Shown here one piece after another: positions 1 through 8,904 of a stretch of 64,000 nt of DNA. The notes beneath the pieces were generated by a model, which did no database searches, had not been told where the DNA came from, and was given only the letters and a program-made list of their open reading frames with translations. This DNA is from Metaphire vulgaris (taxonomy: Eukaryota; Annelida; Clitellata; Crassiclitellata; Megascolecidae). Position 1 is the first letter of the stretch. Every line of letters starts with the position of its first letter. The stretch covers positions 12,853,719 to 12,917,718 of the forward strand of contig CM030834.1 in assembly GCA_018105865.1 (NCBI GenBank), in the 5' to 3' direction. A program made the translations under genes and the position numbers.

Positions 1-137
1 TACTTAAAAAGCTAGGTCAAATAATGTGTAGCATAAAGACCTTCAAACATTAATTGATAAGTTTACATCATATACCGGTAATTTAATTGGCAGTAAATTG
101 ATAATAAAGAAATTAAATAACTACAAATATATGTGTG

Positions 138-139
<2 letters not shown>

Positions 140-204
<65 letters not shown>
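140..204. repeat. (TA)n microsatellite
   Basis: About 65 bp of uninterrupted TA dinucleotides directly abuts the 5' end of SINE copy 1. A second TA run at 481-501 follows the SINE, so the SINE probably inserted into a TA tract. The region lies in an intron of the GST gene. Confidence 0.95.
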
Positions 205-205
<1 letters not shown>

Positions 206-480
206 CAGCAGGAAGTTAGCAGAGTGGTAACAACATTGGGTGATGGAGCAGGAGGTCGCGGGTTCGATTCCCGCAGGAGCCCTAAAGGCCGACTCAGCCT
301 TTTTTGCGTTGGTAAAATGAGGAGCAGTGGTAAAAAATCCCTGCGATAAGTCAAACAGGTACGCTATGCGATACACTAGCCCCGTATCCGTGGCATTGCA
401 TGCCTGGCTGAGGGCTATAGCAACGGAGATCAGCGCCACCCTATGAGTCCATGAGGCTCGGGAAAGTCTTTGACTTGACT
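206..480 (+). mobile_element. tRNA-derived SINE, copy 1
   Basis: The first ~75 bp looks like a tRNA-derived pol III promoter: an A-box-like TTAGCAGAGTGGTAAC and a perfect B box GGGTTCGATTCCC, followed by AGGAGCCCTAAAGG and a tRNA-unrelated body. The same head and GACTCAGCCTT block recur at 1228-1495 and 34620-34890, so this is a family and not a tRNA gene. The element lies between TA tracts, so the target duplication cannot be defined. Confidence 0.82.
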
Positions 481-513
481 TTATATATATATATATATAT
501 ATGCTTTTTGTAG

Positions 514-629
514 GACTGGCAGGAAAGACAGAACTAGAAAAGGCGCGAGCTGATATGATAGTAGACTGTATTGACGATGTCAGCAGAGAAATTGTGAAAC
601 TGTTCACTGAAAAGGATGAATCGAAAAAG
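514..629 (+). CDS. Sigma-class glutathione S-transferase, internal exon
   Basis: The exon starts in phase 1 after the acceptor TTTTTGTAG and ends in phase 0 at AAG before GTATCT (116 nt). It encodes the start of the C-terminal all-alpha domain: LAGKTELEKARADMIVDC is the usual sigma-GST segment after the thioredoxin-like domain, followed by IDDVSREIVKLFTEKDESKK. Sigma GSTs are cytosolic dimers that conjugate glutathione; relatives include prostaglandin D synthase and cephalopod S-crystallins. The thioredoxin domain with the catalytic Tyr lies left of the window, so the class rests on this half only. The acceptor is preceded by a TA microsatellite (481-501) and a SINE. Confidence 0.86.
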
Positions 630-942
630 GTATCTGTTTCTCAGAATACCATTGTGGGTTTTAAGTCAATGGCAATTATTTCAGCTCACAAACAATACTC
701 AGTATATCAGTATGATGGAATGCCGCTACCTCACCAAGCAGCTGGTTGGTTGGCTGCGTGTTTCTCATAAGCCCATATTTGCCATTCGTCAATCCAACAT
801 ATTTTTAGTCTTCTGATCCTTTCCACTCAAGACCAATAATCACATTATTTCCAATACTGTTCCAAGAATGAATCATCAAATGCCTCCCAGTAAACGCACT
901 AAACTCAGTACCGGTAAATGAAAAGCTACTTTATTCATACAG

Positions 943-1053
943 AATGAGATGAAAGAAAAACTAGAGAAAGAAACTCTGCCTGCAAATTTCCAAAAGTTTG
1001 AAGAACTTCTCAAGCAGAACCACAATGGAGATGGATACTTTGTTGGTGATGCA
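943..1053 (+). CDS. Sigma-class glutathione S-transferase, internal exon
   Basis: This 111-nt exon is phase 0 at both ends, preceded by TTATTCATACAG and followed by GTAAGG. It encodes 37 residues, starting NEMKEKLEKE and ending HNGDGYFVGDA. The GDGYFVGD motif, continued by ITWAD in the next exon, is the conserved N-capping region of the GST C-terminal fold. The intron before it is 313 nt and the intron after it is 987 nt, the latter carrying SINE copy 2. Confidence 0.88.
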
Positions 1054-1227
1054 GTAAGGAATCAAAATTTTACTTTCTATCAATCATTAATGCCAATAAT
1101 AATTAATCTTTAAGGCTTACAAGATAATTGAGTAATTTTGTGTCAAGTGAACAGACAAGCAGATGCATTTATAAAATCTAAACATGGAGCAACTGTTGGG
1201 TCCTTTTAACAATGCTTAACCCTTTGA

Positions 1228-1495
1228 GGATGGGAAGTTAGCAGTGGTAGCACTGGACAATTGACCAGAAAGTCGTGGGTTCGATACTCATAGGAGCCCT
1301 GAAGTTGACTCAGCCTTACTCGCTAGTGGGCGGTGGTAAATTGAGGAGCAGTGTTAAGCTGCGAGGTAAAACATGGGTCTGGGGAAAGTAATGACAAGCT
1401 ACCCCAGATTAATGGCTTATACCACGTATGTCACTGGATGCCTAGACCGGAGATAAGTGCCAGAACCCAACACTGACTCGAGTACGGGACCTACC
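1228..1495 (+). mobile_element. tRNA-derived SINE, copy 2, with 11-bp target duplication
   Basis: Same family as 206-480 (GGGAAGTTAGCAG head, GTGGGTTCGATACTC B box, AGGAGCCCTGAAG, GACTCAGCCTTACTCG). It is flanked by exact direct repeats TAACCCTTTGA at 1217-1227 and 1496-1506, as expected for LINE-mediated insertion. It lies inside the last GST intron. Confidence 0.85.
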
Positions 1496-2040
1496 TAACC
1501 CTTTGAACTATAGCCTCTCTAGAGATTAGGCTATGGATGCCTATCTAGCAGGCTAGTAATGTGGCCTGTCGTTTTCAGAGGGTTAAAATATATACATTGC
1601 ATACATTACATAAATAGAACAAGCTGACATCTGAATTTACTCTTCTGCCATATAGAGAAACAAGTTTTAAAATGATTCTTAAGATGGTCAACCAGAAACA
1701 TTACAAAAAGCTCCTAATTTCACTTGGAATGACTCATATGCTCAAAACATAAGTTTCTATGATACAGGTATTTTTCATTCCGTGTTTAACCATTGATCAT
1801 GCTAGCTATAATGGTAATCTGCTTCTACTTATGCAAATAATGTATACAGTGCACAAAAGGCTCTTAATCTCTATTCAACCAAAATCAATATCTCTAAAAG
1901 CAAATTCAGCAAACAGTTTACCTCGTGTGCAGCAGTGAGTTCTTTCTATGATTTCATAATACTAATCTATTAATTAATTAATAATACTATTGATTAATTA
2001 ATCCTATTAATGCTATTATAAATGCTGCATTTAATTACAG

Positions 2041-2208
2041 ATAACATGGGCAGACATCAGCTTTGCAAATGGCATATCTTGGGTGTGTCTACTTGGATTC
2101 GACAACCCAATAGCATCATTGCCAAAACTGAGTGCATTGGTCAAAAAAGTTGAAAGTCACCCAAAAATTGAAGCCTGGATAAAGAAACGTCCAACCACCA
2201 TGATGTAG
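2041..2208 (+). CDS. Sigma-class glutathione S-transferase, last coding exon
   Basis: The exon starts in phase 0 after TTTAATTACAG and runs to a TAG at 2206-2208 (56 codons including stop). It begins ITWADISFANGISWVCLLGF and ends IEAWIKKRPTTMM, the usual GST C-terminus with the VESHPKIEAWIKKRP helix. With the two upstream exons it gives about 131 residues, a full GST C-terminal domain. No frameshift or internal stop is present, so the gene looks functional here. Its 3' end points towards the IMPDH exons on the opposite strand. Confidence 0.9.
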   Translation: MTWADISFANGISWVCLLGFDNPIASLPKLSALVKKVESHPKIEAWIKKRPTTMM

Positions 2209-2396
2209 GATCATACTTCAAGCATCACAGCCTAGCCAAAGACTCAACTGGGAGTTACTCTAGCTTATTAGTGCTAAAATTGCTATTAGCCGACTAGACA
2301 ATAGTATTGCTTGTATCAATTCTCTATAAAACTCAGTTGAAGCAGACATTCAAAATTATTTGATTTTCATGATAACAGCATTTGCAGTGAAAACCA

Positions 2397-2402
2397 AATA
2401 AA
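2397..2402 (+). promoter_or_regulatory. Candidate polyadenylation signal of the GST gene
   Basis: AATAAA lies 189 nt after the GST stop codon. It is the first canonical signal downstream and sits in AT-rich sequence, so it is only a candidate. Confidence 0.45.
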
Positions 2403-4121
2403 CAAAAAGTTTCAAAAATACAGTGCATTATAACAATGCTAGTAATTACAGGACTGCACATGAATTTTTTTTTAAATCTTAAAGTTTAATCACATACACA
2501 CATCTATATATTTTATATGAAAGCCAAAAAGAATGGGTCTTTAATGTTCTTCATGAAAGCAGATTGGTAGCTCATAAATCCCTCATTAAATACAGCAGAC
2601 CCCACCAACAGATTCCAACAATTCCAACAGATAGCATTGTATTGTATTCATATGGGAACACTGATATACAGTATCTCTATGTGTCATTTGCAAAAATGAA
2701 ATGACTAGCTATTTATTGATGGTAATCTTTTTCATGGTTATTTTAATTCATAGCCTGCCAGATATTAACAGCCTACTTCTCATTACAGTGCTAAATATAA
2801 GGAATAGCAAAAAATAACAAAGACTGTTCATTTTCAAAGGGTTTGAAAGTCTCACAAGGAAAAAGTATTTAACAAACAACAGGAATGCAAAATAAGCTCA
2901 ACAATTATATGTATTGATTTTCATTATCTTGAATAAAAATCATCTGCAAGTATTAGCTCAGCTGCTATCTGCCACATTGAAATGTGTCTCTATATATAAA
3001 GCATCTAATAGACAAGGAGTTATTGAATTATATATACTGAAAGCATTATGACATTATAGCATAGCAAGCAAGAGTAAGGCTAAGAGGCTGAAAATTGAAG
3101 AAAGATATTCCAAAAAGAAAAGTTGAGTACACCACATACATCAAAGAGATGCTTTCAAAATAAGGCAGACAATATCTGAAGGAAATGCCATGACCAAGTA
3201 TTTGCAAGCACAAATGAGTATGTACATTTTTAATATGTAATTCTGCTGACTCTGCAGCAATTTATCTTGCAAAATATGTGCAAAGCAGGGTAATTCTCAC
3301 AAAATTGCAAGTTTCTGCACATCCTAGATTTCCAATAAGCCAGGCAATACATTCCACTTAACAGTACCATTCAACGTATAATTTAAGCCACAAAAACACT
3401 ATCTGCTCTTTCACAACAACTAAATAATTATAATTAATGTAAGCAAAGGCCATTCTCTGAAAGCTAACAGTCCAAAGAAGAAAAAATTAAAGTGCATCTC
3501 AAGAGCAAAGCAAACATATTGCAAATGAAGCACCAATGTTATTACAACAAGTTATAATGAAATGATTGCCATATCAACTAGGCAGCCATGTTACATGTAT
3601 ATTTAGTCCATATACAATATGCTTAAAAAGTCTTAGGCAAATACAGAATTCTAAATAAATATGTCCAAAATAAATTGAATCAGGAAACATTTTATTAATA
3701 ATTGTAAATTCAAGAAAAAAATGTTGTACTTAATAATGTACTCATGACAAATGTTGGTTTGAAAAACAACTCTGTGTTATTATTACATATCATCAAAGAA
3801 TTTTCAAATGGTTGGTAATTTTTGCTAAAAATGAATAATTAATATGGCAAAATTAATAAGTGAAATTCATTTTTAAGGTTTATTTTGGATAATATCAAAA
3901 ATTCTGTACAGACTTCATGAATATTTTAAACTGTATTTGAAACCATCTCAATCATTGACTTCCTCAACATAAAAGTCAGGAAAATTCTTGTCTACAGCTC
4001 AGACAGAAGTGGTGGATCTTTAAAAGCATTACTGTACTCATAGGAGTGTTAATTCAAATTGTCATGCCAGAAAGCAAAAGAAGGGAAGAGCATTTATAAT
4101 TTCAAGTGGAATGTCAGATAC
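2403..4121. other. AT-rich stretch, no gene recognised
   Basis: No exon of GST or IMPDH and no clear transposon could be seen on either strand. IMPDH exons after CBS1 should encode strongly conserved motifs (the catalytic-Cys loop and GG/GS phosphate-binding loops); none was found. They must lie left of this window if the gene is complete, which would place the GST exons inside an IMPDH intron. Confidence 0.6.
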
Positions 4122-4328
4122 CTCTGAGATTTTACGATGGTGTTCATCTGATCTTAGAAAATCTATATCGCGTTGAGTCACAAGGCCAACCAGTTTGCCT
4201 CCCATTTGACCAGTCTCTGTAATTGGAATTCCCGAGAACTTGTACTGTTTTTTTGCACTGATGATGTCAGATACTGGTTGGTCGGGGGCCATGACCACAG
4301 GGTCGAGTATGAAACCTTGTTTGTATTT
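4122..4328 (-). CDS. IMPDH: IMPDH exon 5b, second copy of the CBS1 exon
   Basis: This 207-nt exon (69 codons, phase 0-0) follows the acceptor TTTTAACGATTTCCAG and ends GAG before GTATCT. It encodes [18 protein letters not shown] through HHRKISE, the first CBS motif of the regulatory Bateman domain. Residues 34-45 (IPITETGQMGGK) match the usual animal IMPDH sequence better than the other copy. The CBS nucleotide-binding signature is VTQRDIDF. It is identical in length, phase and boundaries to 4394-4600 and 47/69 identical in protein. The reading frame is intact. It is most simply an alternative (mutually exclusive) cassette; inclusion of both copies would also stay in frame. Confidence 0.92.
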
Positions 4329-4393
4329 CTGGAAATCGTTAAAACAAAAGATCAACACGGTTAGCAAATAAAACAGAAACAATTCAAACCTAC

Positions 4394-4600
4394 CTCAGAA
4401 ATAGATTTTTTGTAATCTGCCTCCATAAGAAAATCAATATCCCGACTTGTAACAAGACCAACTAAAGTTGATCCCATTTTACCATTGGTGGTAATAGGAA
4501 AACCAGAGAATCCACACTTTTTCTTCGCTGCGATGACGTCTGAAACTGGTTGGTCAGGGGACATTACCACTGGGTCTAAAATGAACCCCTGCTCGTACTT
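4394..4600 (-). CDS. IMPDH: IMPDH exon 5a, first copy of the CBS1 exon
   Basis: This 207-nt exon (69 codons, phase 0-0) follows the acceptor TTTTCCATTAACAG and ends GAG before GTAGGT. It encodes [18 protein letters not shown] through DYKKSISE, residues 112-180 of the protein counted from the start at 13659. It contains VTSRDIDF, the CBS1 nucleotide-binding signature. IMPDH oxidises IMP to XMP with NAD+ in the cytosol, the committed step to GTP; the Bateman domain binds ATP/GTP and controls octamer state. Middle residues ([12 protein letters not shown]) depart from the family pattern more than copy 5b does. The intron to 5b is only 65 nt (4329-4393), while the other introns of the gene are 607 nt or longer. 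Confidence 0.93.
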
Positions 4601-6281
4601 CTGTTAATGGAAAATTGTGTCAAGAACTGATAATCTGAACCAATAAAATAAATTATGAAAAAGATCAAAGATATAAGAATGGTATTCAGTAATTTAATTA
4701 TAAACTTGAAACTGCCACAGAAGGTTCTGTTACAAAAAACACCCCAAATTTATCAAGACTTAACAAAATTGAGGGAATGTCACGCTTAGTTAAGCCAAAT
4801 TTTAATTCTCACTTCTCTAAACTTTATTATATCAATAAATCAAGAAACTTCTATAGGGCCACTATCCTAATGCCCAGGGCATCATCCGATGGCACACCAA
4901 ATTCAAACTGAATTAGAGCCAGGTCAATAAAACATTAGTGGCAGACAACATCAACTTTACTTTGCAAAACATTTTAATCACCTATAAAAGTGTGAATAAA
5001 AGAACACAAGACCCCAAACTTGACACACAGACCTAGAACTAGCTACAAATAACGTTCAGCTTGGCAACATTACTCTCTGCTGAATCCTGCAAGACAGTAA
5101 TGTATACTATTTGAAAGAGTTTGCAATGGAAAATTAATACTTATTATTTACTCTCACAAAATTCTTTTAAAATTATGTAACAAAATAACACAAAGCTAAA
5201 ATGGCTTTACGATTACAGTATGAAAGACATATGTTTGAAGATGATCATAACTTTGATAACCTTTCTGTTTCTGTACAATACATTTAAAACCAAAAAATAT
5301 CCATAACATACTATTATTTTGAAATGGATTTTATGTTGGTTTGGTTGGACTTTGTATTGATTACTCGTATTTAATTTTCAATAAGCACAAAGCAGTTCTC
5401 AACATTTATTGTTGCTTTTATCCTATTACATAACTTTCCACTAGCAGCAATGGTCACTTGACTACAAGTGTAAAGCACTATATATTGCACTATAAATACT
5501 ATTTTGAATTTTTGAACAGATAAGGCTTTTATTTATGTTTTCCACCTCTCTTGAAATATGCATCTTCAAGTGTTTCAAAAATTGGTGTTCAAGGTTTCAC
5601 ATTTTCAACTAAACAATAATGGAGCAATCATCTCATTTTGACTCAGGATCCACAATGTCCTTTCTCAACCAATTTTCAAGAGAGACATTAAGATAAAGAG
5701 GTAGAAAATGTCAACTCATAATTTTCATTAATTTAGCACCATGACATCAAATAATTAGAGCCAAAACCAGCCTACCCGGTAGCTGAAGAACATTCACTCT
5801 GATATCATAAAGTATTTTCTCTTGGGCATTGTGGTAATGTGACATGAACATTTTGTACATATTTTGTTTTGGCAAATGCACATCACTTTGAAGAAGTTAA
5901 ACAAGCTTTTAAAAAATGTTAGCAAATATAAAACTTTGCACAATTGTACATTTTCTTCCTTTTTCTTCTATAAATACATGTAAGAATCAAAAGCTTCAAA
6001 GAGTCAAACATGTTTCTCAAGAACTTTCAAGGTACTGAATTTTTAAAATTACAAACAAGAAATTCAAGACCTTGAGAAAACCATGGTAATGGCTACTTAT
6101 TGAGTAGTAATTTACAAAAATTAGCAACACAATAAACAACATTATATAAACTAAAATGGTAATTCTGGAAATTAATTGCATTCATGTATGCTAAGTTTAA
6201 TTATACATCAGCTCCAAAACAATAACAATCATTTTAAATGAAAGCTTTAATTCAAATATGTAATGCTTTTTATCAACTTAC
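4601..6281. other. IMPDH intron, nothing else recognised
   Basis: AT-rich intron sequence without coding potential. A short block at 4850-4885 (TAGGGCCACTATCCTAATGC) resembles sequences at about 19530 and 19745 and may be the end of an old repeat. Confidence 0.6.
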
Positions 6282-6356
6282 CTTTACTTTTCGAACTTCA
6301 TTGGCTTGAAATTCTGGACTGCAGTTGTGATGTATTACACCAACACCACCACAAAG
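6282..6356 (-). CDS. IMPDH: IMPDH exon 4
   Basis: This 75-nt exon (25 codons, phase 0-0) ends AAG before GTAAGT. It encodes LCGGVGVIHHNCSPEFQANE followed by VRKVK, residues 87-111. The GxGxIHHNC.PEFQANEVRKVK block is almost invariant in animal IMPDH; it closes the first part of the catalytic barrel and leads into the Bateman domain. The next residues, KY(E/K)QGF, are supplied by either CBS1 cassette. Confidence 0.93.
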
Positions 6357-7089
6357 CTATAAACACATAAGCACACACTTTTGATATTAATGATTCTATA
6401 TAAAAAATAGAGTGCTCCTAATAATTCGATTCCCTGTGGCAATGCTCTAAGCATCAATGCGCTTTCTCATGAACCTCTCACTCACCAAAATTCATTCAGG
6501 CTTAATATGCAAACAGTTAATTCCTGTAATTAATGTCATATGTGCATAAAAATGTAATATGATACTAATGAGTTCTGGGTTGGACCTCACATCATAATCA
6601 GGCCAGGTCAGCTTTCATCCTCCAGCTGTGTCCAGCTAAACCAGTGTTTCTCAAACTGTGTGCCGCGGCACACTAGTGTGCCGCGCGAGATTATCAGATG
6701 TGCCGTTGGATATGTTGGAAATTTTATTAAATTAAAAATGTCAATGTTTTAAATGTCTCAGATCAATGACTGTGCTTCAACACTCTATCTTGTACGCATA
6801 GCCAGTGAGGGTCGTAGCATCACTGTCGAGTCATATGAATCTAGAGTCTTGATAATTTGCTCCCTGGGACCTGAGAGGTCGGGAAGTGCACCATCGCATA
6901 CCAAACCCCTGGGTATACGAGACGATGCTGGTGTGGGGAGGGGTTGTGAATTCCCAGTTAAGACTACGTGGGACCAAGTACGCCTAAGCCATTAAGATAC
7001 AACCCCTGCCCGGTGTCTGGTTTCTGGCACTTAAGGGGGTCATATCTGCAGAGTGGCTGTGTACCGGCAGAGAGGACTTGCAGTCTGTT

Positions 7090-7233
7090 CTGAACCAAGC
7101 TATTCAAGTTGTGAACTTCATAAAATCCTGACCACTTAAATCTTGACTTCTTTCACAGCTCTGAGAAGTAATGGATTCCAAATATACATGCCTATTATAC
7201 CATACTGATATTCGCTGGCTTTCACAAGCAAAG
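7090..7233 (+). pseudogene. hAT transposase fragment, decayed
   Basis: Reads LNQAIQVVNFIKS-stop-PLKS-stop-LLSQL-stop-EVMDSKYTCLLYHTDIRWLSQAK. The HTDIRWLS block and the preceding VNFIKSxPLKS are characteristic of Charlie/ZBED-like hAT transposases. The first two stops are TGA codons where the family has Arg, consistent with CGA-to-TGA decay. The fragment is cut immediately after the WLSQAK block by the insertion at 7235. Confidence 0.75.
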
Positions 7234-7234
7234 G

Positions 7235-7422
7235 CAGTGTTTAATCTAGACTCCTGGACTCCGGGGGGAAACTGAAAAAGCCGGGGGAAAACTGACAAAG
7301 CCGGGGGAATTCTGCTATGGACCGCTGTTAGTCCATGTAGTATTCAAAAATTTCTGGGAAATTTGAAATTTCCTGGGGGAAAAGGGCAATTTCCCCCCAG
7401 GAAATGGCCCAGATTAAACACT
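7235..7422. mobile_element. MITE (CAGTGTTTAATCT family), nested
   Basis: 188 bp with termini CAGTGTTTAATCTAGACTCC and CCAGATTAAACACTG. The flanks AGCAAAGG (7227-7234) and AGCGAAGG (7423-7430) form a 7/8 target duplication. The interior contains repeated GCCGGGGGAA and mirror-like AAATTTGAAATTTCC. A sister copy is at 59805-59976. It sits inside the hAT remnant 6642-7539. Confidence 0.88.
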
Positions 7423-7547
7423 GAGCGAAGGCTTTGATGCCTTTCATCAGCAAAAAATTGTGACGTCTTTTCAAGTGTGCCGCCGATGTTTTCGCGTATT
7501 TCTAGTGTGCCGCAAGACGAAAAAGTTTGAGAAACACTGAGCTAAAC

Positions 7548-7812
7548 ACTTCTCTATGACATCTCTCCAAAGTGCTCTGTCCTTTGTTATTTCTTCCAAA
7601 GTCAATAGGAATCTTCCATCAGTTTTTCCGTTGAGATTCAGCCCTGCCCTGTGCAGATCCTCTTCCAATCCGTCCATCCATCGTCTTTTCGGTCTTCCTT
7701 TAGATCTTCTCCCCTCTGGTTTGTAGTTGAAAATTCGTTTTGGGTTCCTTATGTCTTCCATTTTTAATATGTGTCTGGTCCATTTCATTCTTCTCTTTCC
7801 GATTACTTCCAT
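7548..7812 (-). pseudogene. Non-LTR retrotransposon reverse transcriptase, C-terminal fragment
   Basis: Encodes GKRRMKWTRHILKMEDIRNP and GRRSKGRPKRRWMDGLEEDL, the usual tail of invertebrate LINE reverse transcriptases, then ALWRDVIEKCLA. The frame continues across the hAT insertion: left of 6634 it reads GHSWRMKAD before a stop. The original LINE fragment therefore spans roughly 6600-7860 minus the 898-bp hAT. Confidence 0.78.
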
Positions 7813-8074
7813 AATGCTCGATTGAAGTGTTCTCTCTCTAGCTTCTTCATTTGTATTCTATCACCAATACTCTTTAACATTAATTATATTAGATTACATC
7901 ATGATACGAATTGAAAATACAAGTAGGTTGGGAACAACTCTAAAGCCAGGGAATATAGATGATGCAGAATATGCTGATGATAAATGTCTATTAGCAGAAT
8001 GCCTCTCAAGGATTGTAGAATTAACACATCATAATACTATGTCATAAATAAAGTTATTCCATGAAAAAGCTTAC

Positions 8075-8176
8075 AGCCATGTTTATAGCCATCTGACTTT
8101 CTGTGACTGTGTCCATCGGTGATGAAACCAACGGTGCGTTCAAAGTTATAGTCTTTGTTAATGCTGACTTAAGATC
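8075..8176 (-). CDS. IMPDH: IMPDH exon 3
   Basis: This 102-nt exon (34 codons, phase 0-0) begins after TTTAG and ends GCT before GTAAGC. It encodes [20 protein letters not shown] followed by [14 protein letters not shown], residues 53-86. The [12 protein letters not shown] block is a hallmark of the IMPDH/GMP reductase barrel, carrying the Ser and Asp near the IMP site. Confidence 0.93.
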
Positions 8177-8783
8177 CTAAACATCACGATAGCAACAAAA
8201 ATCTTAAGTAAACCAAATTCAAAACACGGACAGCTAGATTGTAATAATTTATCTGATTTAAAGCCACAGGCAGGACTGGATTATTTTCAATCAGGGATTC
8301 AGCTTCTGAATTCTACAGAAATTCCAGACCTGGCTTTCAATAAGCATATCTTCAAAATTGAAACGGTAATTTGCCAGTTTCTACAGCTGGATGGAAACAG
8401 AACGCTGTCAATTTCTGACTGCCAATCAGGAGGTAAGGAACTATCTCTTTGGCCCACACAGCTGCTTCTACTGGGTCTTCCATTGTTTCAGCCACTTTCT
8501 GTGTTGCCAGCCTGCCACATGGTTTTCATATAACAGCTAGTATGAAGTGGCAGGAAAATCAGTGAGCACGCCTTCTGCAGGTCAAGAATTTATTGAATGC
8601 AGACTTGGGCTAACTATACAGGTAAAATCAAATGTTCCTTTCTCATATATTTAATCAAATAAAATTACAAATTATCACAGATATGTTGACCATCAAATTT
8701 CTCATACTTCAGTATTTCAATATATAATTAGCATTATACACTTTGCTAATATAAGCTAAATATTTGCCTGAAACAAAGCTTAC
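8177..8783. other. IMPDH intron 2, nothing else recognised
   Basis: A 607-nt intron between exons 2 and 3. No coding potential or transposon ends were identified. Confidence 0.6.
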
Positions 8784-8832
8784 CACTTCACTGGCTTGAA
8801 AATCAATGTATCCAGGTAAAAGGATGAAGTCA
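8784..8832 (-). CDS. IMPDH: IMPDH exon 2
   Basis: This 49-nt exon enters in phase 2 (one base, T, completing the Asn codon AA|T from exon 1) and leaves in phase 0, GTG before GTAAGC. It encodes (N)DFILLPGYIDFQASEV, residues 36-52. From memory, human IMPDH2 exons range from 49 to 207 bp; sizes 49 and 207 also occur here, suggesting a conserved exon structure. Confidence 0.92.
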
Positions 8833-8904
8833 CTAAAAACAAAGCATAAAATATATAATCATCAGTTATGAAATTACCATTCTAAAAGTAATAACAATAA
8901 TAAT

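Larger units (their letters stand above)
6642..7539 (+). mobile_element. hAT transposon remnant with 8-bp target duplication
   Basis: Starts CAGTGTTTCTCAAACTGTG and ends AGTTTGAGAAACACTG, inverted termini typical of hAT elements. It is flanked by exact 8-bp duplications AGCTAAAC (6634-6641, 7540-7547). The subterminal region carries GTGCCGCGGCACACTAGTGTG. A decayed transposase piece lies at 7090-7233, and a second MITE (7235-7422) is inserted inside. A shorter copy is at 60627-61323. The element itself interrupts an older LINE fragment. Confidence 0.93.

Noticed and set aside
206..290. tRNA gene with good B box
   Set aside because: The same head plus a long unrelated body occurs at 1228 and 34620, one with an 11-bp target duplication, so it is a SINE.
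2403..4121. Search for remaining IMPDH catalytic exons
   Set aside because: No sequence matching the catalytic-Cys loop or GG phosphate loops was seen on the minus strand.
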